From NCBI GenBank assembly GCA_030267965.1, contig BRYA01001457.1, positions 1 to 56,997 of the forward strand: 56,997 nt of DNA, given 5' to 3'. Made by a program: the position numbers and the translations under genes. Source of the stretch: Triparma columacea. Lineage: Eukaryota > Sar > Bolidophyceae > Parmales > Triparmaceae. The notes below the pieces were generated by a model. It saw only the letters and a list, made by a program, of their open reading frames with translations. It did not search any database and was not told the origin of the DNA. Within the stretch, counting starts at the first letter, position 1. Each line of letters opens with the position of its first letter. Shown one piece after another: positions 32,622 to 43,966 of the stretch.

Positions 32622-35600
32622 ATGGAAAATCTTCCAACGCGAGATCGTGTCGACACGATTAGTGACATGGCTCCCGAAGAGATAGTCACAGGTGGTCCTA
32701 GCGCCGTATGGATGCGCGATGCTACCGAGGTGTGGAGAAAAGTGTGAGTCCCCCAGAGCCCCTCGCGAATCCTTCTCCTCAATCCTCACCCCTACGCGTA
32801 CGTATAACTTCTTTCGCCTCAAATACCAAACAGTGATGTCTTCAAAAACCTAACTGATGGAGTTGTCGTCCTCGATCGTCAAGGGGAAGAGCTGATGCTC
32901 CCCTCAAACACTTTCCACCCCTTCGACCCTTCTCACAGCTTGGACTTGGACGACATCTCCCGCCTGAACAACCTCCACGAGGCTCCTCTTTTGCATGTGT
33001 TGAAACGGCGTTTCCGGGACGATAAGATATATACCTTCTGTGGCCACGTTCTTTTGTCTGTGAACCCCTATAAGATGTTCAACAACCTCTACGACCTCGA
33101 GGACCTCCTGGAGACGGGCTGGGTGGACGAGGATCCGGAAACCTATCCGCACGTCTACAGTATCGCGAGGATCGCGCACGAGTCCATGGTAACAGACAAG
33201 AAGGAGGGTGAGGCCAGCGTCAACCAGAGCATCATCGTCTCGGGAGAGTCGGGGGCCGGGAAGACGGAGGCGTCGAAGCACGTCATGAGGTATCTGCTGA
33301 GGACGAGTGCAAGCGGGGACAAGAGGAAGGGGGACGAAATCCAGGCGAAGCTGATGCAGAGCAACGTCATATTGGAGGCATTCGGAAACGCAAAGACTTT
33401 GAGGAACGACAACAGGTGAGACTGTGAAGCGACCTTCTTGCAAAAAAGCATCGTACACCACCTTCCATCTAACTCCTCCCCCCCCTCCCTACCTCAGCTC
33501 TCGCTTCGGCAAGTACATCAGGCTAAAGTACGACGACTCCGACCGCATAATAGGCGCCAAGACTGAGCACTTCCTCCTCGAAAAGAGCAGGCTCATCCAC
33601 GTCGAGGAGGGTGAGAGGAATTACCACTCTTTCTACCAGCTCTGCGCTGGGCTGGATGAGAAGACTAGGGGTGAGCTCGGCCTCCGAACCGCCAAGGACT
33701 ACGTGCTGCTCAACCAGGGGAACACGCTCGTGGCGAGCGCGGATGTGGACGACGTCAAGGAGTTCGAGGAGACTGTGAATGCCCTGGCGACGTTAAAGAT
33801 CTCCGCTGACGAGCAAGGCGATGTGTTCAAGCTGCTTGCTGGACTACTTCACCTCGGGAACTGTAAGGCGGCGTATCCTGGGGGTAATGAAGAGGAAAAT
33901 GTTGAGCTTTCAAACCACGACGAGGCCATCGATATCGCCAAAATCGCAGAGATCTTCGGTGTGGATGCCATCCTTCTCAAGAATACTGTCTGCGTCAGGA
34001 TGCAGACCTCGGGAAGAGGGAGGTGAGAATGGACGAGAAGTGAAAAGGCATCGAATTATTTCACTGCATAAAGCACTAGATATGAACCTTCTTGCGGCAA
34101 GCGAAGCACTAGCTGCTCTAACCCCCCTCGGCCTTCGTTTCATTCCCCGCCTGCTCGTTTGTCGTAGCACTACGGCCATTCCCCTCAACCCCGAGCAGAC
34201 CATGAACAATATTCACGCTCTCATCAAGTACACTTACGGTAGCTTGTTTAAGTACTTGGTAAAGAAGATTAACGACGCTCACGAGGTCTCTTCGGACGTC
34301 AGATCCTCTTCATTCATTGGAATCCTCGACATCTTCGGCTTCGAAATCATGCAGCTCAACTCGTTCGAGCAGCTTTGCATCAACTTTGCGAACGAAATGC
34401 TGCAGAGGCAGTTCAACCAGCAAGTGTTTGTCCTTGAGAAGGAACGATACGCTGAGGAGGGCTTGGAGGTAGAGTCAATCGCGTTCCAAGACAATCAGCC
34501 CGTTATTGATTTGATAAGCAAGAAGCCTGAGGGTTTGTTTATCTTGCTTGAAGAGCACGGCATGATGAAAAGGAAGCCCGACAACGACGCCCTTCTCAAT
34601 GTCTTCCATAACAAGCACGGAGATGCTGCTCACGCAAAGTACAGCAAGCCGAGGTTTGGTGGGGACGAGTTCATAGTCAAACACTTTGCTGGAGACGTCA
34701 CGTACAACATCAGGGGCTTCATCGAGAAAAACAACGACAGCTTGAACGAGCAGCTCCTGCAGCTCATGGGGGGAAGCTCCAGCGACTTCTTCCAAATGAT
34801 CTACTCGACCGACGAGGCGGGGGGGGCGCTTCCCAAGCCCCCCCCCGTGAGGGCGAGGGGAGGAAGCTCGGCGAGAATGTCAAAGATGGCGCAGAGGAAC
34901 ACCGTAAGTAGCACCTTCAGGCTGCAGTTGGAAAGGTAAGGGGGTAATAAGGGGGTTACACAGTAGACGCCACACGGGAACCCGAACAGCAAATTTTACT
35001 AACCTCCTCCCTCGCTCTTCGCTTTTCTCCTTCGCCAGCCTCGTTGCTACCCTGGGCAGCACAGAGCCACACTACATCAAGTGCATAAAGCCGAACGGCG
35101 TGAAACTTCCAGGCGGGATGAGCAATAAAATGGTCGTGGAGCAGCTTCGATACTCCGGCGTGCTGGAAGTCGTCAGGATTAGGAGGCAGGGCTACCCGGT
35201 GAGGCTGAAGTTCGAGAAATTTTCAAAGCAGTTTGAAGTTTTAATGAGGGGAGGGGGAGAAGCTTTGGTCAAGGGGGAGAAGTGGAGGGAAGGCTGCATC
35301 TATGTCGTCGAGGAATGGCTCGAAATGGGGCAGTACCAGATCGGGACGACCAAGATCTTCCTGAGGGACGGGGTGTTGGAGGAGCTCCACTTTGCGATCA
35401 AGGAATTTTACGCAAATATGGCGGCTAGGATCCAGAGCAGGTTCAGGGGGAACAAGGGTAAGGCAGAGTACGCCGCGACTCGAGCCAGGCTCATGCTGCT
35501 GCAGAAGTTCGGCAGAATGGCCGTGAAGAGGAAGGAGTACAAGGCTACTCAGATGAAAGTTGCAGCCATGCAGAAGGCCATGAGGGGCAGGATTGGAAGG

Positions 35601-38600
35601 AAGAAGTTCAAGTTCAGGAAGGATGAAATCATCCTAGAGAGGAAGAAGGAGGCGGGGGCGCTAAAATTGCAGGCTCTGGCGAGGGGGAGAAAGGGCAGGG
35701 CGGAGATCAAGGCGACAAAAAGCGCGATTGTGGTGCAGGCGGTTGGCAGGAGACTCGTGGAGAAGAAAAGGTTGGCCAAGAAGAAGCTGGTGAACGAGTT
35801 TTTACAGGGCAAGGCTCGACAACTCAAGGCTAAGCGTCACGTTGGGGAGCTCAGGAGGGAGAAGAAGGAGAAAGACAGTGCCGTGATGATTGGCAAGAGA
35901 ATGAGGATGGTACAAGCGAAGAAGGAGCTTGTGAAGAGAAGGAGAGAGAAGGCTGAGATCGAAGCCGCGATCAGGGTAGGGAGCGCTTGGAGAATGAGAA
36001 AAGAGAAGAAAGAGTTCCAAAAGATTTTGAAGGCGGTGGTGGGGATCCAATGCGGCGCGAGGGTCATGAAGGCTCGAGGGGTGCTGTTCTCAGAGAGGAC
36101 CAAGGCTAGATTGAAGAGGGAGGCGCTAGAGCGGAAAGCAGCAAGCAGGATGCAAGGAGGCTGGAGGATCGTAAAGGCGAAAGAGGAAAGGAAAAGGAGG
36201 AAGGAAGATAGAGACTTCAAGAAGGCCGTAGTGAGCTTGCAGTGCAGGATGAGGGTGAAGGGGGCAGAGCTGGAAGCGAGGAAGAGGAGAGAAGACAGAG
36301 ACTTTGAAAAGGCCGTCGTTAGTCTGCAGTGCAGGGGGAGGGTCAGGAAATCGGAGATAGAGCTTAGGAGGAGGAAGGACGTTAGGGACAACAAGTGTGC
36401 CGTCGCAATGCAGAGGGCAGAGAGGGGGAGGACGGCGAGGAAGGGTTTTCAGAGGGCCAAGGAGGGGGTGGTGGTGCTTCAAAGGAGCGTAAGGATGGCG
36501 AGGGGGAGGAGGGAATTCAAGGAGACAAAGGATGGATGCATAAAGGTGCAGGCAAAGTTCAGGGCCTTCAAGGGGAGGAAAGAGTTCAAGAAGGTGAGCC
36601 GGCGGTTAGGGGCAAGGAAGGTAGCAGCGACCGCGACTTCGAGGGCAACGGCGAGGGCAATCAAGGGAATGTAAAAAGAATAAACAACCCTCCGCTCACC
36701 AAACACCCCTCGCTCGTAGGACCTTGAGGGGGTGGTTGTAGTGCAGAGTGTTTACAGGAAAAAGACTGAGGCCGCAAAGTACAACAGGACCCTAGTTGTA
36801 ATGAGGGGGCTCCAGAGAACCGTAAAGGTCTTCCTCAAGGCCAGAGCGCTGCAAGACCTCGTTCTAAAGGCTCACAAGTGCGCAAAGAAGGGCAAGCTGG
36901 ACGAGCTCGTCGTCATCATGGGCTCGAGCAGCAGCTACGGGGACGTCAAGGCGGTCCGTAATAGATACGACCGCGGCAAAACCCTCCTGCACAGCGCGGC
37001 CATGAGCAACAGCGTGGACATCTGCGCGTTGCTTTGTAGCGAGAGTGATGAGGTGTTTGCGAAGGACCTGGATGGGAACTCCCCATTCCACATCGCGGCG
37101 AAGTACTGCAGCTTCTCGGTCATGAAGTTCTTCGCGGACGTTGCACTGAACGGCATATACAAGGAGGACGAGGACCTCGTCGAAGTGGGGGGTAAGGTCG
37201 GGAAGAGGATGGTGAGGCAGAGCAAACTCATCAAGGGGAATAGCAGCGGCAGCGTCGGGAGCAGGGGTGCAGGAGAATGGAAGGAGTATCCGGTCATCAA
37301 ACAGGGCGTGCTCAAGTCCAGCATCGTACAAGTGAGGTGGAGGGGGTGGGACAAGAGGTGAGGGGGGGGTTGGGGGGGGGAGTGCAAAGAGGGAAGCGAG
37401 TAGCGGAGAGGACTTGAATACACCACACTTTGCGGGGTGGGGGTACATCGTGCAATTTGGTTCGAGCGTTGTCGCTTTGCTCATCACTTCGCTCGTCACT
37501 CGGGACATCGCAGATTCGTCGTGCTTAGGAGGGACATGGTCCAGGTCTACAAGAGGGCTGGTGACGCGATTCCCCTCAGCGAGATCAACATGAAGCAATG
37601 CATCATCAAGAGGGGGTCGACGGAGGGCAAGTTCACGTTCGAGCTCTTCAGCCCGATGCTCCTGGACAAGAAGAACAGAGAGGGGAAGATGTACTTCGGC
37701 ACCGAGAGCGAAAAGGAGCTACAGTTGTGGCTGGTGGCCCTCAGGCAGTGCGACGGCCAGACTGAGGACGTTCGGGAGAGCAGGAGCGGGGCGAGGAGCC
37801 TGTTGGATCTCGAGAAGAGGAGCGAGCTGTGCGCCCTCAAGAACCACAGGGGGGAGACTGCGCTGCATTTACTGTGCGAGTTCGCGTTCAACACGGGGGG
37901 GGGGGGCAGTTTGGCGGTGGAGGTTGCGCTGTGGTTAGCGGAGAATGGGCCAGAGTGGCTCAACAGCAAGAACGCGGACGGGAACTCTCCCCTTCACCTA
38001 GCCATCATCTACCGGTACGTAGATTTGGCTGCGGCGCTAGTCAGGAAGGGAGCAGACATGAACTTGAAGAATGCGCAGGGGAAGACTCCCATGGACCTGA
38101 TAGAGAGCGCCCGAGACATTGAGAAGATCTGTATGGTCGCCAACATAGGAGCTAGCAGCAGAAACCCCCTCCTGGGCCCCCCCAAGAAGGTGAAGGGGTG
38201 CACGTACCTGACCATCCTCATGGAGAAGATCTCGCTGTCTGGGGCTGGAATCTTGGAGTGCCCGTTTGTGAGGATTAGCATTTACAACGATGAGAGGCAG
38301 AAAGTGGAGGACTCCCAGGACATCTCCAAATTCTGTCACAGGAACGAGACATGCCTCTGGTACACCACGCAGTTTCACATGCAGGTCATGCTGGAGAACT
38401 GTCAGAACTGCTTCGTCGTTATGGAGCTTTGCGACGAGAGCAGCAAGAGGGGGAAGGTGGTAACAGAAGTGCTAGCCTGGACCTTCATGAGAATTAACGA
38501 CAAGAACATTGACTCGGGGAGCCACAATCTGGAGGCACTGGAACCACCGGTCGTACTAAGCCTAGGCGAGAACGTAAAACAGGAGGCAGGTGGTGAACTA

Positions 38601-38660
38601 CCGGTGGCAAACAACGGGGCCTTCTTCAGCATTGACACGTATCTTAGCATGAAGGCATGA
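32622..38660 (+). CDS. Unconventional myosin with IQ array and ankyrin-PH-ankyrin-C2-like tail
   Basis: Exons: 32622..32743, 32834..33415, 33498..34022, 34168..34935, 35039..36593, 36720..37357, 37514..38660; 1778 residues. The motor (residues ~60-790) has P-loop GESGAGKT (178-185), switch I NDNSSRFGKY (split by intron 2), switch II DIFGFE (464-469), an HYIKCIKPN actin-region motif and a normal converter, so an active ATPase is expected. About 14 IQ-like units follow (795-1225), binding calmodulin-type light chains. The tail has an ankyrin pair (~1266-1330), a PH domain (~1378-1477) split by intron 6, a second ankyrin block (~1505-1600), and a C2-like region (~1623-1750). The tail suggests membrane cargo binding. 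Myosins with PH or ankyrin tails are known in stramenopiles. Confidence 0.93.
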
Positions 38661-39418
38661 GGGGTGGGGAGGGGAGGGGTGAGGAGTAGGGGGGAGGAGA
38701 GGTTGCCTGGGGGGAGATGATTCGGGGGGGTTGAAGATCGCGCCTCTGGGCGGTGCGGCAGTAACACCTAGGGGATCAAGTTTGTAAAGGGAAACTTGCG
38801 CCTTTCGTTTCATTTCCAGAAAATTAGCCGACATTTTCGACCTAAAACGACCTGAACACGACATGACGACTAAGTCAACCAGAAGAGTATCACCAGTTCC
38901 TTTAGTAAGAACCCTGTTGTTGCTGATATTTAAATCAATGCAATTTTGCACAAAAATTTATTTGATCCAAAACAGTTGTAATGTATCTGACTTACTAAAA
39001 AATCAATATTGTTAAATATATTGAGTATATAATAACCAAATATGAAATCAAGTAAATTGAAAAATAACAAAAAATGAAGTTTCAATTAATCAAACTTGAA
39101 ATCCACTTAAAATTTGAATAAAGTAATTATTTGAACTATTTTGATATTTTTAATTGACACCAAGCGTTTCTCAAAATTCTATTTAACTTTTTTACATAGC
39201 ATTTTTAGTGATCAAATATTTTTTTGTAAATATTAACATGATCAAAATTGTACATGAGTATACTAAAAAAGATTTAAGGTCTATAATCATTCACAATTTC
39301 CAAAAAAAATGCAGGTTTGTGACAAAAGAGAAAAGATGTGAGGTAAGATCAGCACATAGGATGAAATCCTGCCAACTGCTCGACTACACTGCAAGCTTCC
39401 TCCCCCTTTTCCATCTTC
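38661..39418. other. Convergent intergenic spacer with extreme AT-rich core
   Basis: 758 bp between the 3' ends of the myosin and the esterase gene. Positions 38941-39300 contain about 74 G+C in 360 bases by my count, near 21%, far below the rest of the window. The core has many short A and T runs and no clear tandem unit. The 74-codon ORF at 39208 is a by-product. It may be a shared terminator region, or the centromere-like candidate discussed in the findings. Confidence 0.7.
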
Positions 39419-40735
39419 TTAGTAATCCTTGAATGTGTTCTCGAGCGCAGAATAGCAGTATTTGGTGTCCCTCTTCGGTCTGTCGTCCAAATCATCAATG
39501 TCGTCTCCCTTGCATTCCGTACTGATCTCCTCTCCTTCCCCTAGCGGCAATGAGCTCGTCCAGTCGATCATCGTGGGGTCGCCGGCGTTTCCGCCCCTCT
39601 CACTGCTCGTGTCGGCCGTCCAGTAGTGAGCATTGTTTGTGTAGCAATGCTGGTCACTCTGGACGAGGAACTCGACAACGTTGTCGTATTTGCTGTATCC
39701 CTCGAAGATCTCGTTGACCTGGTGGAAGTACTCCTCGGGCTGGATGAAGTCGGTGTCGTTCCTCATGGTGGCCGCGATGGCAATGTAGTACGATATTTGC
39801 ACCTCGTCGACCTTGGAGTTAAGGAAGGCAAAGGGCGTGGAGGGGTTGTTCTCGAGGGCGTACTCGGTCATCTCTTGAAGGGTAATGGTACCGGCCTTGC
39901 AGCTGTCGCGCAGCTCTGGGGCGTTGTCGAGGGCGGAGACATCGCAAGCCCCAAAATCAATTATCGTCTGGCTCTGACTGTCGGGGGGGAAAACTCCTGC
40001 GTAAGAATCGGGAACAACTGCGGCCGCATCAAATCCATAAGCTTCACCGAGCTGTAACATGACCTCGTGCGCCCAAGCCTGAACTCCGAGGCTTCCCGCA
40101 CTGCAGCCCATGAGAACCAAACTCTGGAACCTCTCAAAGAACCCGTCCTGAGACTTGATCCAGTCCAAAGTGGCCTGGACGTTGTTAGCCCCGTTTTGGC
40201 TCACAGCCACGCCTTTGTCGTCATTATAGTCGCGCACAACCTGGCCAATATGTGCGTCGCCCGAGCAGTAGAGGACGTGAACAATGTTATAGTCCTCAAA
40301 GGGGTTGTTGTCAGTGCAATCTCCCCTGCAGAACACCCCCTGCTCGCCCCCGGGGCTAGCAGTGGTGCTACAGAGCCCAGCCTTGGTGGAAATCTTGTCC
40401 CAGCACGCTCCGCCGCCCTGGAAGTAGACCATGAGCTTGTCGGAGGCACCAGGCCATACTTGAAAGGCGTAATCTCCACTATCTGAGAAGATGCAACGAG
40501 TATCACCACCGGGGTAAACCAGCGTCGAGGTATCCTCGGCCATATTTTCGACATCGCAAGATTCGTCGGACGAAATGGTGCATTTTGGATGCTTGGATAA
40601 ATTGTCGAACGACATCCTCTTGAAGTCATTAACATGGGAGACAAGGAAATCTTTCGTGTCTCGAGGGATGGAGGCCGCAACGAGGTTCAAAGAGAGGAGA
40701 CGTATAACGGCGGAGAGGGGAAGAAGACCGCGCAT
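39419..40735 (-). CDS. Pectinacetylesterase/Notum-family carboxylesterase, secreted
   Basis: Single exon, 438 residues, ATG at 40735. A signal peptide covers residues 1-22 (ends NLVAAS). The pectinacetylesterase/Notum fold is marked by LMVYFQGGGACWDK (oxyanion region, ~101-114), HVLYCSGDAHIG, and the nucleophile elbow LMGCSAGSLGVQ with Ser212. A later SKVDEVQISYY and SDQHCYTN provide the likely catalytic Asp and His. Many cysteines fit a disulfide-bonded extracellular enzyme. Family members remove O-acetyl groups from pectin, or palmitoleate from Wnt (Notum). An alga without pectin-rich walls more likely uses another polysaccharide ester, but this is inference. The gene is divergent from the neighbour at 40806. 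Confidence 0.85.
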   Translation of the reverse strand: MRGLLPLSAVIRLLSLNLVAASIPRDTKDFLVSHVNDFKRMSFDNLSKHPKCTISSDESCDVENMAEDTSTLVYPGGDTRCIFSDSGDYAFQVWPGASDKLMVYFQGGGACWDKISTKAGLCSTTASPGGEQGVFCRGDCTDNNPFEDYNIVHVLYCSGDAHIGQVVRDYNDDKGVAVSQNGANNVQATLDWIKSQDGFFERFQSLVLMGCSAGSLGVQAWAHEVMLQLGEAYGFDAAAVVPDSYAGVFPPDSQSQTIIDFGACDVSALDNAPELRDSCKAGTITLQEMTEYALENNPSTPFAFLNSKVDEVQISYYIAIAATMRNDTDFIQPEEYFHQVNEIFEGYSKYDNVVEFLVQSDQHCYTNNAHYWTADTSSERGGNAGDPTMIDWTSSLPLGEGEEISTECKGDDIDDLDDRPKRDTKYCYSALENTFKDY

Positions 40736-40805
40736 TTTTTTCTGTTGGTTGGTCTATAAGAAAATCCAGTTTGTTGGCCGACCAATTTATAACTCCATTT
40801 ACCCC
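40736..40805. promoter_or_regulatory. Compact 70-bp divergent promoter with two TATA-like elements
   Basis: Only 70 bp lies between the two start codons. TTGGTCTATAAG at 40749-40760 reads toward the plus-strand gene. GACCAATTTATAA at 40780-40792 carries the same TTGGTC arm in inverse orientation, next to a TTATAAAT on the minus strand. The two half-sites form an inverted repeat, TTGGTC/GACCAA, with TATA-like DNA beside each. The transcripts must have very short leaders or start inside the opposing gene. Confidence 0.5.
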
Positions 40806-42178
40806 ATGGCCTTCTTACTACCAGAAGCCTTTCTCGGCTCCTGGGTGGGCCTCCCTTCTTTCTCCATGCTTGGACCGTTCAGTACACCGTACTCCTTCTC
40901 CATTTCCCAAATCTCCACCGGGGACTATTTGCTGGAAAATGAGATTGTAATGGATGGACTGGATATGGGGTGGCAGCGCTTCTACGTCGCCGCCAACAGC
41001 GACCCTGACACAGACCTTGGCATTGATCCGGGCGATCTGCATTACTGTGGTTGGCTAACTAATTTCACGAGTTCTCCAGAACTGACCGGCGGATCTCCTC
41101 CTCGCTACAATCGATTCAACCTGGAAGAGCTGACTGAGGAGAGCGTCACTTTTTGTTACGATAGTGATGATAAAGGTGCTTTCGAAATGCAGATCAACAG
41201 GTTTGTGCATCTCGATATGAATCCTTTCCAGTATGGTTGCGAGAGGTGAGAGGGAGGGATGGAGGACAGACCAGCTACTGCGGCTTTCTAACATCATACC
41301 GCTCTCTCCTTAGGTGCTCCTGCGCAAACTGGACCATCTCTCATGACCACTTGACCGACACCTTAACATCATCGCTCCAAATGGGAGCCGGCGAGGGGCA
41401 CTCCAACTCAAAGCATTTGTTCGTAGAGCTTAAACGCCAAGGCCTCCCACCCGTCCACGACTCGTCACACGTATACGGCTCTGGATGCGACTTCTCAGGC
41501 AAGGACGGTGAAGCAGTGGCAACTAAATCGAAGACAGGATGCCCTTTCCTCGACCAACGTGGAGAAGAGAGAGAGCGTGAAGAGGAAGCCTCCACTTTGA
41601 GCAGCCACTGCTATGTTCTCAACGAAGAGACGGATTACCGCCTAACTTGGACTCTTGACGAGACCGCTGGATTGCTCAACGTCACCATGTCCGCCATCGC
41701 TTCGTCCCCTTCTACATGGGTAGCACTCGGCTTTCGTCCAAAGGGTCGGTCGTACGATGAATCCTACGCTGAAGAGCTGACCGGCAAACACACAAACTTT
41801 GGAATGCTCGGAGCAGACATTGTCGCAGGGAGCCTAAGCGGCGGCGTAAGAACGATGTTTGCCGAGCTCTACACTGGTCCGCCTGTCCCCTCTTCTGACC
41901 TCGAAATCTCTTCTGACTCCTCTGCCAATTACGAGGATGGAAGGATTACTGTGTCTTTCTCGCGTCCCTTTTTATCTGGTTACCTTGCCACTCAGCTCAA
42001 GGACGAAACCGCCACAATTCTCGATAACGCAGATGCGGACATAATATGGGCGATCGGAAGTGACGACAGCACAGGCTCATGCAGTTATCACGATAACAAC
42101 CGCGGCTATCGATTCATCGACTGGCGTAATCCAGAAGCTCACCTGGCGGATACGATGAAATGTGACAACCATAAATAG
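40806..42178 (+). CDS. DOMON-like domain protein
   Basis: Exons: 40806..41245 and 41314..42178; 434 residues. The intron joins in phase 2 to give GCER|CSCANW. The second half (residues ~260-430) resembles a DOMON beta-sandwich: YRLTWTLDETAGLLNVTMSA, then TWVALGFRPKG, MLGADIVAGSLS, DGRITVSFSRPF and DADIIWAIGSDD. DOMON domains bind haem or sugar in extracellular redox proteins. The first half has paired cysteines and N-x-S/T sites but no domain I can name. The N-terminal MAFLLPEAFLGSWVGL is only a weak signal peptide, so secretion is inferred mainly from domain type and cysteines. The start could lie elsewhere. Confidence 0.65.
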
Positions 42179-42481
42179 AATCTAGTTCGGACAAAAAGAA
42201 TCACAGACGTCGGGGAGGAAAGGGATCCCCCAAATGCACCGATTTACATGAAAAAAGCACGAAAAAGCACGTTTTATTGACCACCCCTTCCTCTTCTTGA
42301 TCCAAAATAAATCAACCCAAATATCAACCAATCTTCGAGAATCAAATTCCTCTCTACTTAGTCGTCTAACACCGCTAATTTCTCTCCGCAATCGAAACCA
42401 ATTCTTCTCAACACCAGAATATACTCCCCATTTACTGCGGAAATACTTCTCTCAACATTATAGGAACCCATCGACACCCTC
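42179..42481. other. Intergenic region between DOMON and P4H genes
   Basis: 303 bp between plus-strand genes. It has an AT-rich half (42240-42350) with GAAAAAGCACGAAAAAGCAC, a 10-bp tandem near 42249-42270. No gene is recognised. Confidence 0.45.
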
Positions 42482-43872
42482 ATGATGGTCCGCATTCTCT
42501 TTCTCCTCCTTCTTATTCCCCATTTCTCACACCCGCTCTTGACACCCCTCACAACCTCACAAACCCTCTTCTCTACTAATCATATGCATATCTCAAAAGT
42601 CCTGCCACCGGACCTAATTTCACAGACCCTTTCAGCCGCAGAAGAATTTCACAGCAAACACAAGCCGAAATCTGAGCTTACCTACACACTCCAGTTCGGT
42701 CAGAAGGAAGCCCATCTTGCCGATCTTCCTCCCTCCTTCTCCAACCTTCTTCATAATCACATAAACTCCCACATCTTCCCCCTGATTAAATCAGCCCTCC
42801 CTCTCTCTTACCAAGCAAACCTAAATATCAGAGACTCCATAATAATACAATACGACGCTACGAAACAACCAAGCCTCGGTCAGCCTATGCACGCCGACAA
42901 GAGCACAATAAGCGTCAACATAGCCTTAAGCCCCCCAACCTCCTTCACCGGTGGCGGAACCTTCTTCCCCGACCTCCTCCCCACCTCTCAAAACCCAGTC
43001 GTCCTCCCTTCCTCCTTGGGCTCAGGGATAATCCACCTTTCCTCCCGTCGCCACGCCGGTGTCTCCCTCTCCTCAGGTGTCCGTTCTATCCTCGTCATCT
43101 TCATCGACCTCATAGACTCCCCCCTCCACCAAGCTCTCGAGCTTCAGTCCGAGGCTTCCGCACTAATTAGGAGCTCGAAACACGCCCCCGCGATAGACCT
43201 CCTAACTAAGTCCCTCTCCCTCCATCCCTTAGACCCAACCGCCTACCACCTCCGTTCCGCCTGTCATCTCTCCCTCCGCTCTCCCGACTTGGCGTTAACT
43301 GACTGCCTTAAGGCGGCTGAGTTATCACCCAACGATGCGAGGATACGAAACGACCTGGGTGTAGCACTACAGAAGAAGGGGGACGAGGAAGGGGCGAGGA
43401 GGGCTTGGAGGGAGGCGATCAGACTATTTGACGAGTATAATAATCACGGCTGCATACCGGCCATCGAGGGAGTAAGGTGAGATGGCAGATGGAAGGGGGG
43501 CAAAACGGGGGGACTGAATATTTCTTGTCAAACTCACACTCTCACACCTACAATCGTAATGAATACAAACGAAGCTCTCGATTGAATTTAGCTGTCAGCA
43601 TAAGCTATTTAGACGACTTCTCTGGCGCGGTGTCGCTTCTTGAGAGGGCTGCAGAGTTGGTTGAGGAATCTTGCTTGGAGGTGCCAGCTAAACTCAAGAA
43701 CGACGTAGAGGAGATGCTCGTTTTCTGCAAGAAGGTGAGAATGGGACTTGGCAAAAAATCAACCGTTATCTTAACCGCCGCTATTCTCATACCGTCATCC
43801 TCACTCGAATCATGCAAATCCCAATCGTAGCAAAGACGACGACAACAACGAAATGAACTCAGCAGCGTATAA
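42482..43872 (+). CDS. Prolyl-4-hydroxylase-like 2OG-Fe(II) oxygenase with C-terminal TPRs
   Basis: Exons: 42482..43476, 43575..43734, 43831..43872 (last tentative); 398 residues. A signal peptide (residues 1-~18, RILFLLLLIPHFSH) leads into a 2OG-Fe(II) oxygenase fold. IIQYDATKQPSLGQPMHADK supplies His137 and Asp139. GGGTFF and SRRHAGVSLSSGVRSIL supply His191 and the 2-oxoglutarate-binding Arg201. This is the prolyl-4-hydroxylase type, hydroxylating a protein proline in the secretory pathway. Helical TPR-like repeats follow (~215-385: AIDLLTKSLSLHP, ALTDCLKAAELSPNDARIRNDLGVAL). If intron 2 is retained the protein ends at a TAG (43828-43830), which is also part of the acceptor. If spliced it ends QRRRQQRNELSSV. 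Confidence 0.8.
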
Positions 43873-43966
43873 TCGACCTCTTAATAAAAACTCCCTTCCC
43901 TCAAAGTCGGTCTTATAAAAGCACAGTAACTATTCTTACGCATACAAACCAACTCTCCCCTCCCCC

